Shown here: piece by piece, positions 40,950 to 53,798 of the stretch
Position numbering within the stretch: position 1 is the first letter of the stretch
Layout of the letters: every line of letters begins with the position of its first letter
Origin: Desulfarculus sp.
GTDB lineage: Bacteria; Desulfobacterota; Desulfarculia; Desulfarculales; Desulfarculaceae
Assembly: GCA_016218705.1 (NCBI GenBank)
Contig: JACRDC010000037.1
Coordinates: 62,001-126,000, forward strand
Direction of reading: 5' to 3'
DNA: 64,000 nt
Translations under genes and position numbers: made by a program
The notes under the pieces: generated by a model
The model's input: only the letters and a program-made list of their open reading frames with translations
The model's database searches: none
Told to the model about the DNA's origin: nothing

Positions 40950-42308
40950 TCAGTCCTGGCAGCCGGCCGCGTCCTCCTCGGGCACGATGAGGTGGAGGAC
41001 CAAGCCGGTGAGCACCTTGGGATAGAAGTAAGTGGATTTGCGGGGCATGACCAGCCCCTGCTGGGCCACCGCCTCCACCTGGGAGACCTTGGTGGGGTTC
41101 ATCAAGAAGGCCAGGCGCGATTGGCCGGCCTGCACCTCGTCCACCACCTCGTCCAGGCGGGAGAGGTACTTGATGGTGTGCAACTGGTCGGTGGCGTTGT
41201 TGTCCAGGCCCAGGATGTGGTCCAGCACCACGTCGTTGAGCACCATCACGTCCAGGTCCTTGAGGGCCGGCTCGGTGGCCTGCATGGGGCCGGTGCGGCG
41301 CACGCCCACCTTCAGCGAGAGCACGTAGAAGGACTGGCTGTCCATGCTGGCCATGCCGAAGCTGGGGCGCTTGAGCCCGGCCTTGGCCAGGGAGTCGGCC
41401 AGGCGCTGGCGGGCCTTTGCCTGGTCGTCGCCGTAGGGTATCTCCTCCACGTTGAAGTATCGCCGGGCCATGACCAGGAAGTCCTTGGCGTCGAAGCCCT
41501 CGCGGTAGGGCACCACGCGGTGGCAGGGGAAGACGGTCAGCCCGGGGTCGCTCATGGAGCACAGGTAGGTGAGCACGTAGTTGAAGGTGGCCTTGTCGCC
41601 GCGGCCCGGGTACAGCCCGCGCAGGTGATTGCGGTAGTTGAGCCCGGTCTCGTAGCGGTGGTGTCCGTCGGCGATGAAAATCTTCTTGTCGGCCATGAGC
41701 CGCTGGGCCTGGCGGCAGGCCTCCGGGTCATCCACGGCGTAGAGGCGCTGGGGCAGGCCCATGGGGTCCACGAAGTCGGCCAGGGCTAAAGGCCGGCGGG
41801 CCTGCTCCAGCAGGGTATGCACCTCGTTCTCCCCATCGGGGTACAGGGCGAAGATGGGCGAGACGTTGGCCCCGGTGGCCTTGGTCAGCTTGAAGCGGTC
41901 TTCCTTGTGGCCGGTGAAGGTCTTTTCGTGGGGCAGGATCACCCCGCTGGAGTAGTCTTCCACTTTCAGCGCCGTGAAGAAGCCCTTGCGCACCCTGGTC
42001 TGGCCGTCGGAGTCCACGTAGGTGGTCTCGCTGAGGTACAGGGCCGGTTTTGGGTCGCGGGCTAGGATGCCCTTGGCCATCCAGTCGCGCAGGTGGGCCC
42101 CGGCCCGGGTGTAGATGTTGTCCTCCACGGTCTCGACCTCGGCGGGCTTGTTCAGCTCGACGCGGATGATGTTGTGGGGGTGGGATTGGTAGAATTCATC
42201 CTGCTGGCGGGCGTTTATCACGTCGTAGGGTGGCGTGACCACCTTGTTTAGCGAAGGAATCTTATCTTGATCGTAACGCAGGGCCTTGAATGGCGCTATG
42301 ACGGCCAT
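40950..42308 (-). CDS. DUF1015-family protein
   Basis: FKALRYDQDKIPSLNKVVTPPYDVINARQQDEFYQSHPHNIIRVEL; FIADGHHRYETGLNYRN. Confidence 0.93.
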   Translation of the reverse strand: MAVIAPFKALRYDQDKIPSLNKVVTPPYDVINARQQDEFYQSHPHNIIRVELNKPAEVETVEDNIYTRAGAHLRDWMAKGILARDPKPALYLSETTYVDSDGQTRVRKGFFTALKVEDYSSGVILPHEKTFTGHKEDRFKLTKATGANVSPIFALYPDGENEVHTLLEQARRPLALADFVDPMGLPQRLYAVDDPEACRQAQRLMADKKIFIADGHHRYETGLNYRNHLRGLYPGRGDKATFNYVLTYLCSMSDPGLTVFPCHRVVPYREGFDAKDFLVMARRYFNVEEIPYGDDQAKARQRLADSLAKAGLKRPSFGMASMDSQSFYVLSLKVGVRRTGPMQATEPALKDLDVMVLNDVVLDHILGLDNNATDQLHTIKYLSRLDEVVDEVQAGQSRLAFLMNPTKVSQVEAVAQQGLVMPRKSTYFYPKVLTGLVLHLIVPEEDAAGCQD

Positions 42309-42527
42309 GTTTTGAGCCTCCAGGTCGGTAACGTGTGTCTTCCGAGCGCCGGAAGAAGGGTTTTAACTACACCAAAGCGCACCAAGTTTCAAGCCGCAAG
42401 CGCCCGGGGCCGCCCCGCCGCCCCCGCCGCACTTGACGCGGCCCGGCCCAGGCGGGCAAAATCTAGATAGGCGCCGCCCGGGGCGCCTTCCACCAGCCCC
42501 CAATCATCTAGCGCAAAGGAGGCACTA

Positions 42528-42707
42528 GTGAGCACGCCCCGTCATTGCCCTGGTTTCGAGGCCAACAAAACCCTGACGGCCTTTATCTGCAAATGCCCCA
42601 ACTGCGGGAAGGAAAAGGAGATTTTCTCCGACGAGTTCGACAAGGAGCACACCTGCGCCGGTTGCAAGCAGAAGATAGACTTCAGCAGGTGCACCCTGGA
42701 AACCTAG
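42528..42707 (+). CDS. Small zinc-ribbon protein (59 aa, GTG start), absent from ORF track
   Basis: AAAGGAGG RBS; translation VSTPRHCPGFEANKTLTAFICKCPNCGKEKEIFSDEFDKEHTCAGCKQKIDFSRCTLET with two CxxC knuckles. Confidence 0.82.
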   Translation: MSTPRHCPGFEANKTLTAFICKCPNCGKEKEIFSDEFDKEHTCAGCKQKIDFSRCTLET

Positions 42708-42716
42708 GGTTAGTCC

Positions 42717-42959
42717 AGCCGCATTAAGCGGCTATACGCGGCGACAAAGGTGTTTGCATATCTTCGCCGCCTACAGGCGGGCCATGGACGGCCCGCCCGA
42801 AATCAGGCCAAATGATAATTTGGCCTGATTTCGAAAGCTTGCCAAAATGAACTTTTAGCAAGCGCCAAGAGGAGAAAGCCATGAATGGCTTTCTCCGGCA
42901 CACTAGTACCTTGCATGGGCGGTTGGCGGCGGGTGGACGGCACCCGCCCTCAACCGCCC
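42717..42959. repeat. Array of seven consecutive perfect or near-perfect hairpins
   Basis: e.g. CGAAATCAGGCCAAAT-GATA-ATTTGGCCTGATTTCG (42798-42833), GGAGAAAGCCAT-GA-ATGGCTTTCTCC (42871-42896), GGCGGGCC-ATGGAC-GGCCCGCC (42776-42797). Confidence 0.9.
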
Positions 42960-43169
42960 AGCCTTACACATTGACTTGAGACCCGCCAACGGCTCACACT
43001 TAAAGCAGAAAAGCCAGCCCCTGAACGCCACCCGCATGCAGACCCAAGGCCGTGGTCTCCGCTTGGAGACGGGCTCGCCCTTAATCCGGCGGCCGGGTGG
43101 GTGAGAGGTGGAACCACAAAACGCCAGGGCCAACACGAGGCCAGGGCGGCTTAGCGGCGGTCATGGGAA

Positions 43170-45986
43170 ATGTCTTTCGCAACGGGTAGCATTCGCGCGC
43201 GCCTGATGGTCCTGGTGCTCTTGGCCGTACTGCCGGCCCTGGGCATCATCCTGTATTCGGCGGCCCAGCAGCGGGACCACGCCCTGACCATGGCCAAGGA
43301 AAAGGCCCTTGGTCTGGCCAGGGAGGTATCCCGTTTGCAAAACGAACACTTGGCCAGGGCCGAGGACATGGCCTTCACCCTGGCGCAGACCTCCCAGGTG
43401 CGGGGCTTGCAGGCGGCGGCCTGCACGGAACTCTTCGCCGCCATCATGCGCAAGACACCCCAGTTGGGCAACCTCTCGGCCTGCACCCCCGACGGCTGGG
43501 TCTTTGCCAGCGGCCACCCCCTGCCCCAGCCGGTGAACATCAGCGACCGCCCCTGGCTGCAGCAGACCCTGCGCGAGGGCCGGCCGGCGGTGAGCGGCTA
43601 TGTCCTGGGGCGCATCATCAACAAGCCGATCATCGCCGTGACCCAGCCCGTCGTGGACGAGAAGGGCGCCCTGCGGGCCGTGCTGGTGGCCTCCTCGGAT
43701 TTGCAGTGGCTCAACCGTTCCCTGGACGACCTGGGCATCCTGCCCGGCGGCGCCTACGTGACCATTATTGATTCCCAGGGCGTGGTCCTGATGCGCCACC
43801 CCCACCCGGAGGGCCTGCTGGGCCAGGCCCTGCCCAACGCGCCCCTGGCCCAGGCGGTGCTGGGCCGGCGGGAGGGGGTCGTGCAGGCCATGGGCATTGA
43901 TGGCGCCCAGCGGGTTTACGGCTTCGCCCCCCTGCATCCGGGGCGCGATTATGCCTACGCCATCGTGGGCATCCCCGAGGACGAGGCCTTCGCCGAGATA
44001 CAACGTAACCATGCGCGCGATCTTCTGCTGCTGGGGCTGGCCTTGGCCTTGGCCCTGGCGGCCACCTGGCTGGTGGGGGGCCGCCTGCTGGCGCGCCCCG
44101 TTGACTCCCTGCTGCAAGTGACCAAGCGCCTGGCCCAGGGCGACCTGGCGGCCCGCAGCGGCCTGCCCCGGGGTAGCGACGAGCTGAGCCAACTGGCCGC
44201 GGAGTTCGACGGCATGGCCGAGTCGTTGGCCTGGCAGTACACCGAGCTTCAGCAGAGCCTGGATTTGCTGTCGGCCAGCAACCGGGCCTTGCGCATGCTT
44301 GGCCACTCCAACCAGGCCATGATCCGGGCCGGCGACGAAACCAGGCTGATGGAGGAGGTCTGCCGCATCGTGGTGGAGGAGGGCGGCCACCAGATGGCCT
44401 GGGTGGGCTTGGTCATGCAGGGTGAGGGCCAGCCGCTGCGGCCCGTGGCCCGTTGGGGGGACCGGGATGGCTTGGCCGAGGCCCTGCAATTGACCGGGGC
44501 CGAGGGCCGGCGGGGCAACGGGCCCGCCGCCGTCCTTTCCGGCGGGCCGATGGCCTTCGACGATCTGGCCGGCGACCCCGAGGGCGCGCCCTGGAGGGCC
44601 GCCGCCCTGGAGCGCGGATACGCCTCGGCCATGGCCCTGCCCCTGCGGGCCGACGGGGAGATACTGGGCTCCCTGCATGTCTACTCGGCCAGGGTGGAGG
44701 CCTTCCCCCAGGAGGAGGTGAACCTGCTGGCGGAGATGGCCGACGACCTGGCCTTCGGCATCAAGGGCCTGCGGGCGCGCGGGGAACTGGAGCGGGCCAC
44801 GGAAGAGCTACGCCGGCACCGCGACGACCTGGAGGGGCTGGTGACCGAGCGCACCACCGAGCTGAACCAGGCCAACGAGCGGCTCAAGTGGGAGATGGCC
44901 GAGCACCTGCGGGCCGAGCAGCAGGCCTTGAAGCTGGCCGCCATCGTGGAATCTTCCACCGACGGCATAATCAGCAAGGGCCTGGATGGACTGATTACCA
45001 GTTGGAACCAGGGGGCGGAGCAGATATACGGCTACCAGGCCGAGGAGGTGCTGGGTAGGCATACCTCAATGCTGGCCCCGCCGGAGCGGGCAGGCGAGAT
45101 CAGCGCGATATTGGACCAGATCAAACAAGGACAAGCGGTCAGTCACTTTGAAACGGTGCGCCGGCGCAAGGATGGCTCTTTCTTCGATGTGTCTTTGAAT
45201 GTCTCCCCGCTGCGCGACAGCCAGGGCCAGGTCATAGGCGCCTCCACCATCGCCCGCGACATAACCGAGCGCAAGTTGGCCCAGGCCGAGTTGGCCCGCT
45301 CCAACGCCGAGCTGGAGCAGTTCGCCTACGTGGCCTCCCACGACCTGCAAGAGCCCCTGCGCATCGTGACCAACTACCTGCAACTGCTGGAGCGGCGCAA
45401 CAAGGGCCGGCTGGACGCCGACGCCGAGAAGTTCATCACCCAGGCCGTCAAGGGCGCGGCCAGAATGCGCGGCCTGATCCAGGATCTGCTGGCCTACTCC
45501 CGGGTGGGCACCCGGGGCAAGTCCCTGGAGCTGGTCAGCGCCGAGACGGTCATGGAGGACGTGCAGGCCAACCTCAAGATTGCCATCGAGGCCTGCGGGG
45601 CCGTGGTGACCAGCGACCCCCTGCCCACGGTGAGGGCCGACGCCAGTCAGTTGGGCCAACTCATGCAAAACTTGGTGGGCAACGCCCTGAAGTTTAGGGG
45701 CACCGACCCGCCGCGGGTGCACGTCTCGGCCAGGCGGGAAGGCGGGGAGTGGGTGTTTGCCGTGCGCGACAATGGCATCGGCATCGAGCCCCAATACCTG
45801 GAGCGCATCTTCGGCGTGTTTCAGCGCCTGCACACCCGCGCCGAGTATCCCGGCACGGGCATCGGCCTGGCCATCTGCCGCCGGATCGTGGAGCGGCACA
45901 AGGGTCGCATCTGGGTGGAGTCGCGGCCGGGCCAGGGCACGGCCTTTTACTTCAGCATCCCGGCCGAGGAAGGAAGGCAGCCATGA
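43170..45986 (+). CDS. Sensor histidine kinase: dCache-like sensor, HAMP, GAF, PAS, HisKA, HATPase
   Basis: TM-extracellular-TM N-term; [14 protein letters not shown]-box; [52 protein letters not shown]. Confidence 0.93.
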   Translation: MSFATGSIRARLMVLVLLAVLPALGIILYSAAQQRDHALTMAKEKALGLAREVSRLQNEHLARAEDMAFTLAQTSQVRGLQAAACTELFAAIMRKTPQLGNLSACTPDGWVFASGHPLPQPVNISDRPWLQQTLREGRPAVSGYVLGRIINKPIIAVTQPVVDEKGALRAVLVASSDLQWLNRSLDDLGILPGGAYVTIIDSQGVVLMRHPHPEGLLGQALPNAPLAQAVLGRREGVVQAMGIDGAQRVYGFAPLHPGRDYAYAIVGIPEDEAFAEIQRNHARDLLLLGLALALALAATWLVGGRLLARPVDSLLQVTKRLAQGDLAARSGLPRGSDELSQLAAEFDGMAESLAWQYTELQQSLDLLSASNRALRMLGHSNQAMIRAGDETRLMEEVCRIVVEEGGHQMAWVGLVMQGEGQPLRPVARWGDRDGLAEALQLTGAEGRRGNGPAAVLSGGPMAFDDLAGDPEGAPWRAAALERGYASAMALPLRADGEILGSLHVYSARVEAFPQEEVNLLAEMADDLAFGIKGLRARGELERATEELRRHRDDLEGLVTERTTELNQANERLKWEMAEHLRAEQQALKLAAIVESSTDGIISKGLDGLITSWNQGAEQIYGYQAEEVLGRHTSMLAPPERAGEISAILDQIKQGQAVSHFETVRRRKDGSFFDVSLNVSPLRDSQGQVIGASTIARDITERKLAQAELARSNAELEQFAYVASHDLQEPLRIVTNYLQLLERRNKGRLDADAEKFITQAVKGAARMRGLIQDLLAYSRVGTRGKSLELVSAETVMEDVQANLKIAIEACGAVVTSDPLPTVRADASQLGQLMQNLVGNALKFRGTDPPRVHVSARREGGEWVFAVRDNGIGIEPQYLERIFGVFQRLHTRAEYPGTGIGLAICRRIVERHKGRIWVESRPGQGTAFYFSIPAEEGRQP

Positions 45987-46420
45987 CCAGCGTCAAGGCC
46001 TTGCAGGTGTTGATGGTGGAGGACAACCCCGACGACGTGGACCTGACCAGGGAGGCCCTCAAGGACGCCAAGGTGGTGGTGGACATGGAGGTGGTGCAGG
46101 ACGGCGTGGAGGCCATGGCCTTCCTGCGCAGGGAGGGGCCTTACGCCCACGCCCCACGGCCGGACCTGATACTCCTGGACCTGAACATGCCCCGCAAGGA
46201 CGGGCGCGAGGTGCTGGCCGAAATCAAGGCCGACCCCAGCCTGCGGCGCATACCGGTGGTGGTCCTGACCACCTCCCAGGCCGAGGAGGACATCATGCGG
46301 GCCTACGACCTGCACGTCAACTGCTACATCGCCAAGCCGGTGGACTTCGAGCAGTTCATCAAGGTGGTCAAGGCCATCGAGGGATTTTGGTTCTCGGTGG
46401 TAACCTTGCCCAGGGAGTGA
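45983..46420 (+). CDS. Response regulator (Rcp1-like, single REC)
   Basis: [50 protein letters not shown] overlap with upstream kinase. Confidence 0.94.
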   Translation: MTSVKALQVLMVEDNPDDVDLTREALKDAKVVVDMEVVQDGVEAMAFLRREGPYAHAPRPDLILLDLNMPRKDGREVLAEIKADPSLRRIPVVVLTTSQAEEDIMRAYDLHVNCYIAKPVDFEQFIKVVKAIEGFWFSVVTLPRE

Positions 46421-46425
46421 GGGAC

Positions 46426-48341
<1,916 letters not shown>

Positions 48342-48345
<4 letters not shown>

Positions 48346-49442
48346 GCAGGAGGGACTTGAGTTCGGTGCTGGTGGTTGACGACGATCCCGTCAACATCCA
48401 TCTGCTGCTGGAGACCCTCAAGGAGCGGTACAAGGTCATCGCCGCCACCAACGGGGCCAGGGCCTTGGCCATGGCCCAGGGCGGCCAGCCCCCGGACCTC
48501 ATCCTCCTGGACGTGAACATGCCGGGCATGAGCGGCTACGAGGTCTGCCGGCGGCTCAAGGAAGGCGAGGGCACCAGGAGCATCCCCGTGATCTTCGTCA
48601 CGGCCCTGGACTCCCGCCATGGCGAGGCCGCCGGCCTGGCCCTGGGGGCGGCGGATTATATCACCAAGCCCTTCATACCGGCCCTGGTGCTGGCCCGGGT
48701 GCACAACCACCTGGAGCTCAAGCGCCACCGCGACCACCTGGAGGAGATGGTGCGCCAACGCACGGCCGAATTGCAGGAAACCCGCGACGTCATCATCCTG
48801 AGCCTGGCCTCCCTGGCCGAGACCCGCGACAACGAAACCGGCAACCACATCGCCCGCACCCAGCACTACGTGCGCCTGCTGGCCGAGGCCTTAAGCAGCC
48901 AGCCCCGCCACGCCGAGCACCTCACCCCGCAGACCGTGGACCTTCTGCAGAAGTCGGCCCCCCTGCACGATATCGGCAAGGTGGGGGTGCCCGACGTGAT
49001 CCTGCTCAAGCCGGGCCAGCTCACACACGAGGAATTCGAGGAGATGAAGAAGCACGCCGTCTACGGCCACGACGCCATCCAAAAGGCCGCGGACCGCCTG
49101 GGCCCCAATTCCTTCCTGGCCCTGGCCCAGGAGATCGCCCACACCCACCATGAGCGCTGGGATGGCAACGGCTATCCCCGTGGCCTGGCCGGCGAGGACA
49201 TCCCCCTCTCGGGCAGGATGATGGCCCTGGCCGATGTCTTCGACGCCCTGGTGAGCCGCCGGGTCTACAAGCCGCCCATCCCCTTTCCCCAGGCCGTGGA
49301 GATTATCGCCCAGGGGCGGGGCACCTTCTTCGACCCCCAGGTGGCGGACGCCTTTGCCCTGCTCAAGGAGGAGTTCCGCCGGGTGGGGCTGTTCCACGCC
49401 GACCATGACGAGGAGCGCGCGGCACTGGAGCGGACAAAATAA
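48342..49442 (+). CDS. Response regulator with HD-GYP domain (RpfG-like)
   Basis: VLVVDDDPVNIHLLLETLKERY; HDIGKVGVPDVILLKPG...HHERWDGNGYPRGLAGEDIPLSGRMMALADVFDALVSRR. Confidence 0.95.
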
Positions 49443-49542
49443 CTTCCGCAAAGCTATAATAAAAACAGCCGGGCGGCGGCCGGCGCCGGCGGCGCCGAGG
49501 CGCGCGAACCTATTGATGGGCGGCTTATATCGAGGCAAGGCC

Positions 49543-52500
49543 ATGTCAGATTTGACCATTCTGTACATAGAGGACGAGCGGCCCCTGTTCACCCTGGTGG
49601 AAAACCTCATGGCCAAGAGGGGCTACCCCGCCCGCCTGCTGTGGGCGGACAGCCTGGCCAAGGGGCTGGAGATGCTGTCAGACTATGAAATCGGCCTGGT
49701 GCTCCTGGATTTGTATCTGCCCGACAGCCAAGGCCTGGAGACGGTCAAGAAAATCCGCGCGGCGGCGCCGCAAACCCCCATCGTGGTCCTGACCGGCCAG
49801 GGCGATTACGACCTGGCCGACATGATCCTGGAATCGGGCGCCCAGGAATACCTGGAGAAGGATGAACTGCGGCCCAGGGTGCTCTTTCGCGCCATCCGCT
49901 ACGCCAGCGAGCGCAAAAAGATGGAGGACCGCCTGCGCCAGGCCAAGACCGGCCTGGAGGAACAGGTGGAGGAGAGGACCCAGGAGCTTTACAACGCCAT
50001 ACGCAACCTCAACGAGGAGGTGACCGAGCGCCGCCTGGCCGAGGATGCCCTGCGCGAGAGCGAGGCCCACTACCGCCTGCTGGCCGAGAACATCACCGAC
50101 GTGATCTGGACCGCCGATTTGGGGATGCGCTTCAAATACCTGAGCCCCTCGGTGAAGCTGCTCTTGGGCTATCAGGTGCCGGAACTGATGGCCATGCGCC
50201 GGCGGGACGTCTTCACCCCCGCCTCCCTGGAGTTGGTCTCGCGGGCCATCGAGACCGCGCTAGCCCAACAACGCGCCGGCCAAGGTGATCCATCAAGCGC
50301 CTTGAACCTGGAACTGGAGCTCAGGCGCCGGGACGGCTCCACGGTGTGGACCGACACCCGGTTCAGCTTCCTGCGCGACCAGGCCGGGGTGCCCAAGGGG
50401 CTGTTGGCGGTGACCAGGGACATCACCGAGGCCCGGGCCATCCGCATCGCCATGCAGAGGAACTACGACAAGCAGAACGCCATCAATTCCCTGCTCAACC
50501 TGACCCTGGAAGAAATCACCCTGGAGGACCTGCTGACCAAAGCCCTCAACATCCTGTTGGGCATCCCCTGGCTGACCTCCGAGTCCCGGGGGGCCATTTT
50601 TCTTGTCGAGTCAGACCCCGATCATCTGGTCATGAAGGTGCACAGCGTCCTGTCCGAGAGCAAATGCCAACTGTGCGCCAGGATACCGGTGGGCAAGTGC
50701 GTCTGCGGTCAGGCCGCGGCCGCGGGCAAGACCATCTTCGTGGACCGGGTGGACCATCAGCACGAGTTCAGCCACCCAGGCATGGAAGGCCATGGCCATT
50801 ACTGCGCGCCCATGCTCATGGGGGGCCAGCCCATGGGCCTCATCAACCTGTGCCTGCGCGAGGGCTTTGTACCCCAGGAGGGGGAGGAGGAATTCCTCAC
50901 GGCCTTTGCCAACGCCCTGGCCATGGCCGTGGCCCACCACCGCTCCGGGCAGGCCCTGCGCGAAAGCGAGACCCGCACCCGCACCATATTAAGCCTGCTG
51001 CCCGACCCCCTGGTGGTCTATGACATGCAAGGGCGGGTCATCTTAATCAACGAGGCCTTCGAAAAGACCTTTGGCTGGACCATGGAGGAGTTGAGGAACA
51101 AGAAAATTACCTTTGTGCCGCCAGAGTCGTTGCAGGAAACCATAGACAATGTCAACCGGATGATTTCCGGCGAAGGAGTGGTGGCCTTCGAGACCAAGCG
51201 CCTGACCAAGGACGGCCGCAAGCTGGACGTGTTGATAAATACCGCCACCTTTCACGAGGCTGGCCGGCAGGCCGGCAATATCGTGGCCTTCCGCGACATC
51301 ACCGAGATCAAGCTGGTGGAAAGCGCCCTGCGCGAGAGCGAGGTGCGCTACCGCAACCTGGTGGAGACCATCTCCGAGGGCCTGCTGGAGGTGAACAAGG
51401 ACAACCGGATAACCTTCTGCAACAAATTCTTCGCCGACACCCTGGGCTACGAAAAATCGGCGCTGCTGGGCGTGAACACCTTGGGACTGCTGGATGAAAG
51501 AAACCAGGCCATCCTGCGCGACCAATGGGAAAAGCGCCAGCAGGGCAAATCCAGCCGCTACGAGTTGGGCTGGACCAAGGCCGACGGCAGCACCCTGTAC
51601 TGCCTGGTTTCCGCCACCCCCCTGTACGACAGCCAGGGCAATTTTCAGGGATCCCTGTGCCTGGTCACCGACATCACCGAGCGCAAGCTCCTGGAGAGCC
51701 AGCTCTTGCAGGCCCAGAAGCTGGAGTCCATCGGCCAACTGGCGGCGGGCATCGCCCACGAGATCAACACCCCCACGCAGTATGTCTCCGACAACACGCG
51801 CTTTTTGCGCGAAGCCTTCTACGACCTCACCCGGGTTATGGTCAGCCACCTCAAGCTGGCCAAGCTGGCCGCCGGCCAAGAACCTCCCGCCGGCCCGGCC
51901 CTGTCCCAGGCGCTGAAGGAGGCCCAGGCCCAATACCAGGAGATTGACGGCGACTATCTGCTGGAGGAGGTGCCCAACGCCATCGAGCAGACCCTGGAGG
52001 GGCTTGGGCGCATCTCCACCATCGTGCGCTCCATGAAGGAGTTCGCCCATCCCGGCCCCGACACCAAGACCCCCACCGACCTTAACCGGGCCATCGAGAA
52101 CACCGTCACCGTGGCCAAGAACGAATGGAAGTACGTGGCCGAGGTGGTCACCGACCTGGCCCCGGACCTGCCGCCAGTGCCCTGCGTGCCCGGCGAGTTG
52201 AACCAGGTATTCCTGAACATCATCGTCAACGCCGCCCACGCCATCGGTGAGATGCACCAGGAGGGCCAGGGCCAGGAAATCAAGGGCCAGATCAGGATCA
52301 GCACCCGCCTGCTGGGCTCGGAGGTGGAGATACGCTTCTCCGACACAGGCCCGGGTATCCCTGCGGCCATCCGCAACCGCGTCTTTGATCCCTTCTTCAC
52401 CACCAAGCCCCCGGGCAAGGGCACCGGCCAGGGCCTGGCCATCGCCTACCGGGTGATCGAGGACAAGCACGGCGGCAAGCTGTCCCTGGAGAGCCTGGAG

Positions 52501-52569
52501 GGCCAGGGGGCCACCTTCATCATCCGCCTGCCCCTTCAAGAATCCAGCGGAAGGGACCAGCCCCAATGA
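49543..52569 (+). CDS. REC/PAS/GAF multi-domain histidine kinase
   Basis: [23 protein letters not shown] repeats; GAF with [52 protein letters not shown]-box; HATPase. Confidence 0.93.
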   Translation: MSDLTILYIEDERPLFTLVENLMAKRGYPARLLWADSLAKGLEMLSDYEIGLVLLDLYLPDSQGLETVKKIRAAAPQTPIVVLTGQGDYDLADMILESGAQEYLEKDELRPRVLFRAIRYASERKKMEDRLRQAKTGLEEQVEERTQELYNAIRNLNEEVTERRLAEDALRESEAHYRLLAENITDVIWTADLGMRFKYLSPSVKLLLGYQVPELMAMRRRDVFTPASLELVSRAIETALAQQRAGQGDPSSALNLELELRRRDGSTVWTDTRFSFLRDQAGVPKGLLAVTRDITEARAIRIAMQRNYDKQNAINSLLNLTLEEITLEDLLTKALNILLGIPWLTSESRGAIFLVESDPDHLVMKVHSVLSESKCQLCARIPVGKCVCGQAAAAGKTIFVDRVDHQHEFSHPGMEGHGHYCAPMLMGGQPMGLINLCLREGFVPQEGEEEFLTAFANALAMAVAHHRSGQALRESETRTRTILSLLPDPLVVYDMQGRVILINEAFEKTFGWTMEELRNKKITFVPPESLQETIDNVNRMISGEGVVAFETKRLTKDGRKLDVLINTATFHEAGRQAGNIVAFRDITEIKLVESALRESEVRYRNLVETISEGLLEVNKDNRITFCNKFFADTLGYEKSALLGVNTLGLLDERNQAILRDQWEKRQQGKSSRYELGWTKADGSTLYCLVSATPLYDSQGNFQGSLCLVTDITERKLLESQLLQAQKLESIGQLAAGIAHEINTPTQYVSDNTRFLREAFYDLTRVMVSHLKLAKLAAGQEPPAGPALSQALKEAQAQYQEIDGDYLLEEVPNAIEQTLEGLGRISTIVRSMKEFAHPGPDTKTPTDLNRAIENTVTVAKNEWKYVAEVVTDLAPDLPPVPCVPGELNQVFLNIIVNAAHAIGEMHQEGQGQEIKGQIRISTRLLGSEVEIRFSDTGPGIPAAIRNRVFDPFFTTKPPGKGTGQGLAIAYRVIEDKHGGKLSLESLEGQGATFIIRLPLQESSGRDQPQ

Positions 52570-53798
52570 CCCGCATCCTTTTTGTGGACGACGAGCCCAA
52601 CATCCTCGACGGCCTGCGGCGCATGCTCAGGGACATGCGCCACAAGTGGGACATGTCCTTCGTCAGCAGCGGGGCCGAGGCCCTCAAGGTCCTGGCTCAG
52701 GAGCGCTACGATATCATCGTCAGCGACATGCGCATGCCGGTGATTGACGGGGCCATGCTCCTGGCCCAGGTGCGCAAGCTCTACCCGCACATGGCCCGCA
52801 TCATCCTCTCGGGCCATTCGGAGAGAAAGGCCATCATGCAGTCGGTGCGCCTGGCCCACCAATACCTGGCCAAGCCCTGCGACCCCGACAAGCTTAAAAG
52901 GGTGCTCCAGCAGACCGCGGCCATGCGCTCGCTGCTTTCCCGCGATAACCTCATAAGCATGGTGGCCCAGATCGAGTCCCTGCCGCCCCTGCCCCATGCC
53001 TACTCCCGCCTGCTGGAGGCCCTGGATTCAGATGACTCCAGCCTGGAGAGCATCGGTGACCTGATCTCCCAGGACATGGGCATGGCCACCACGGTGCTCA
53101 AGCTGGTCAATAGCGCCTTTTTTGGTCTTCCCCACCAGGTTGCCAGCCCGGCCCAGGCCGTGGGACTGTTGGGCCTGGACGTCATCAAGGGCCTGGTGCT
53201 CTCCCAGGGGCTATTTCAGGCCTACGACACCATACGCGTGCCGGGCATGTCCTTTCAGGAGCTGTGGCGCCACTGCCTGGCCGTGGGGGGCTTCGCCCGG
53301 CGCATCGTGCAGATGGAAGGAGGGGGCAAACCCTTGGCCGACGGCGCCTTCATCGCTGGCATACTGCACGACGTGGGCAAGCTGGTGCTGGCCACGGTGG
53401 CGCCCCAGGAATACGCCCAGGTGATCCAGACGGTGCGCCAGCAGGGCCGGCCGGTGTCGGTGGTGGAGCGCGAGGTGCTGGGCGCCACCCACGGCGAGGC
53501 CGGCGCCTATCTCATGGGTCTGTGGGGGCTGCATGAGGGGGTGGTGGGGGCCATCGCCGCCCACAACCACCCCGAGTACACCGCGGCCCTGGGCGGCGGC
53601 AGCGGCCGGCTGACATTGGCCGCGGTGCACGCGGCCAATGTCTTCGAGCGCGAGATACACGTCATCAACCCGCAGTACGCCCTGCCCAAGCTGGACCGCG
53701 GTTTCCTGGCCGAGGCCAACATGGCCGCCAAGGCCAGCGCCTGGCGCCAGGCCTGTGAGGAAATATCAACCCCCGAGGGGGCCCATGGAACAGACTAA
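52566..53798 (+). CDS. Response regulator with HDOD domain
   Basis: ILFVDDEPNILDGLRRML; LPPLPHAYSRLLEALDSDDSSLESIGDLISQDMGMATTVLKLVNSAFFGLPHQVASPAQAVGLLGLDVIKGLVLS. Confidence 0.94.
   Translation: MTRILFVDDEPNILDGLRRMLRDMRHKWDMSFVSSGAEALKVLAQERYDIIVSDMRMPVIDGAMLLAQVRKLYPHMARIILSGHSERKAIMQSVRLAHQYLAKPCDPDKLKRVLQQTAAMRSLLSRDNLISMVAQIESLPPLPHAYSRLLEALDSDDSSLESIGDLISQDMGMATTVLKLVNSAFFGLPHQVASPAQAVGLLGLDVIKGLVLSQGLFQAYDTIRVPGMSFQELWRHCLAVGGFARRIVQMEGGGKPLADGAFIAGILHDVGKLVLATVAPQEYAQVIQTVRQQGRPVSVVEREVLGATHGEAGAYLMGLWGLHEGVVGAIAAHNHPEYTAALGGGSGRLTLAAVHAANVFEREIHVINPQYALPKLDRGFLAEANMAAKASAWRQACEEISTPEGAHGTD

Noticed and set aside
42903-43136. 77-aa minus ORF upstream of the signalling operon
   Set aside because: Overlaps the last hairpin of the array and structured leader; no RBS or recognisable domain, so treated as non-coding.
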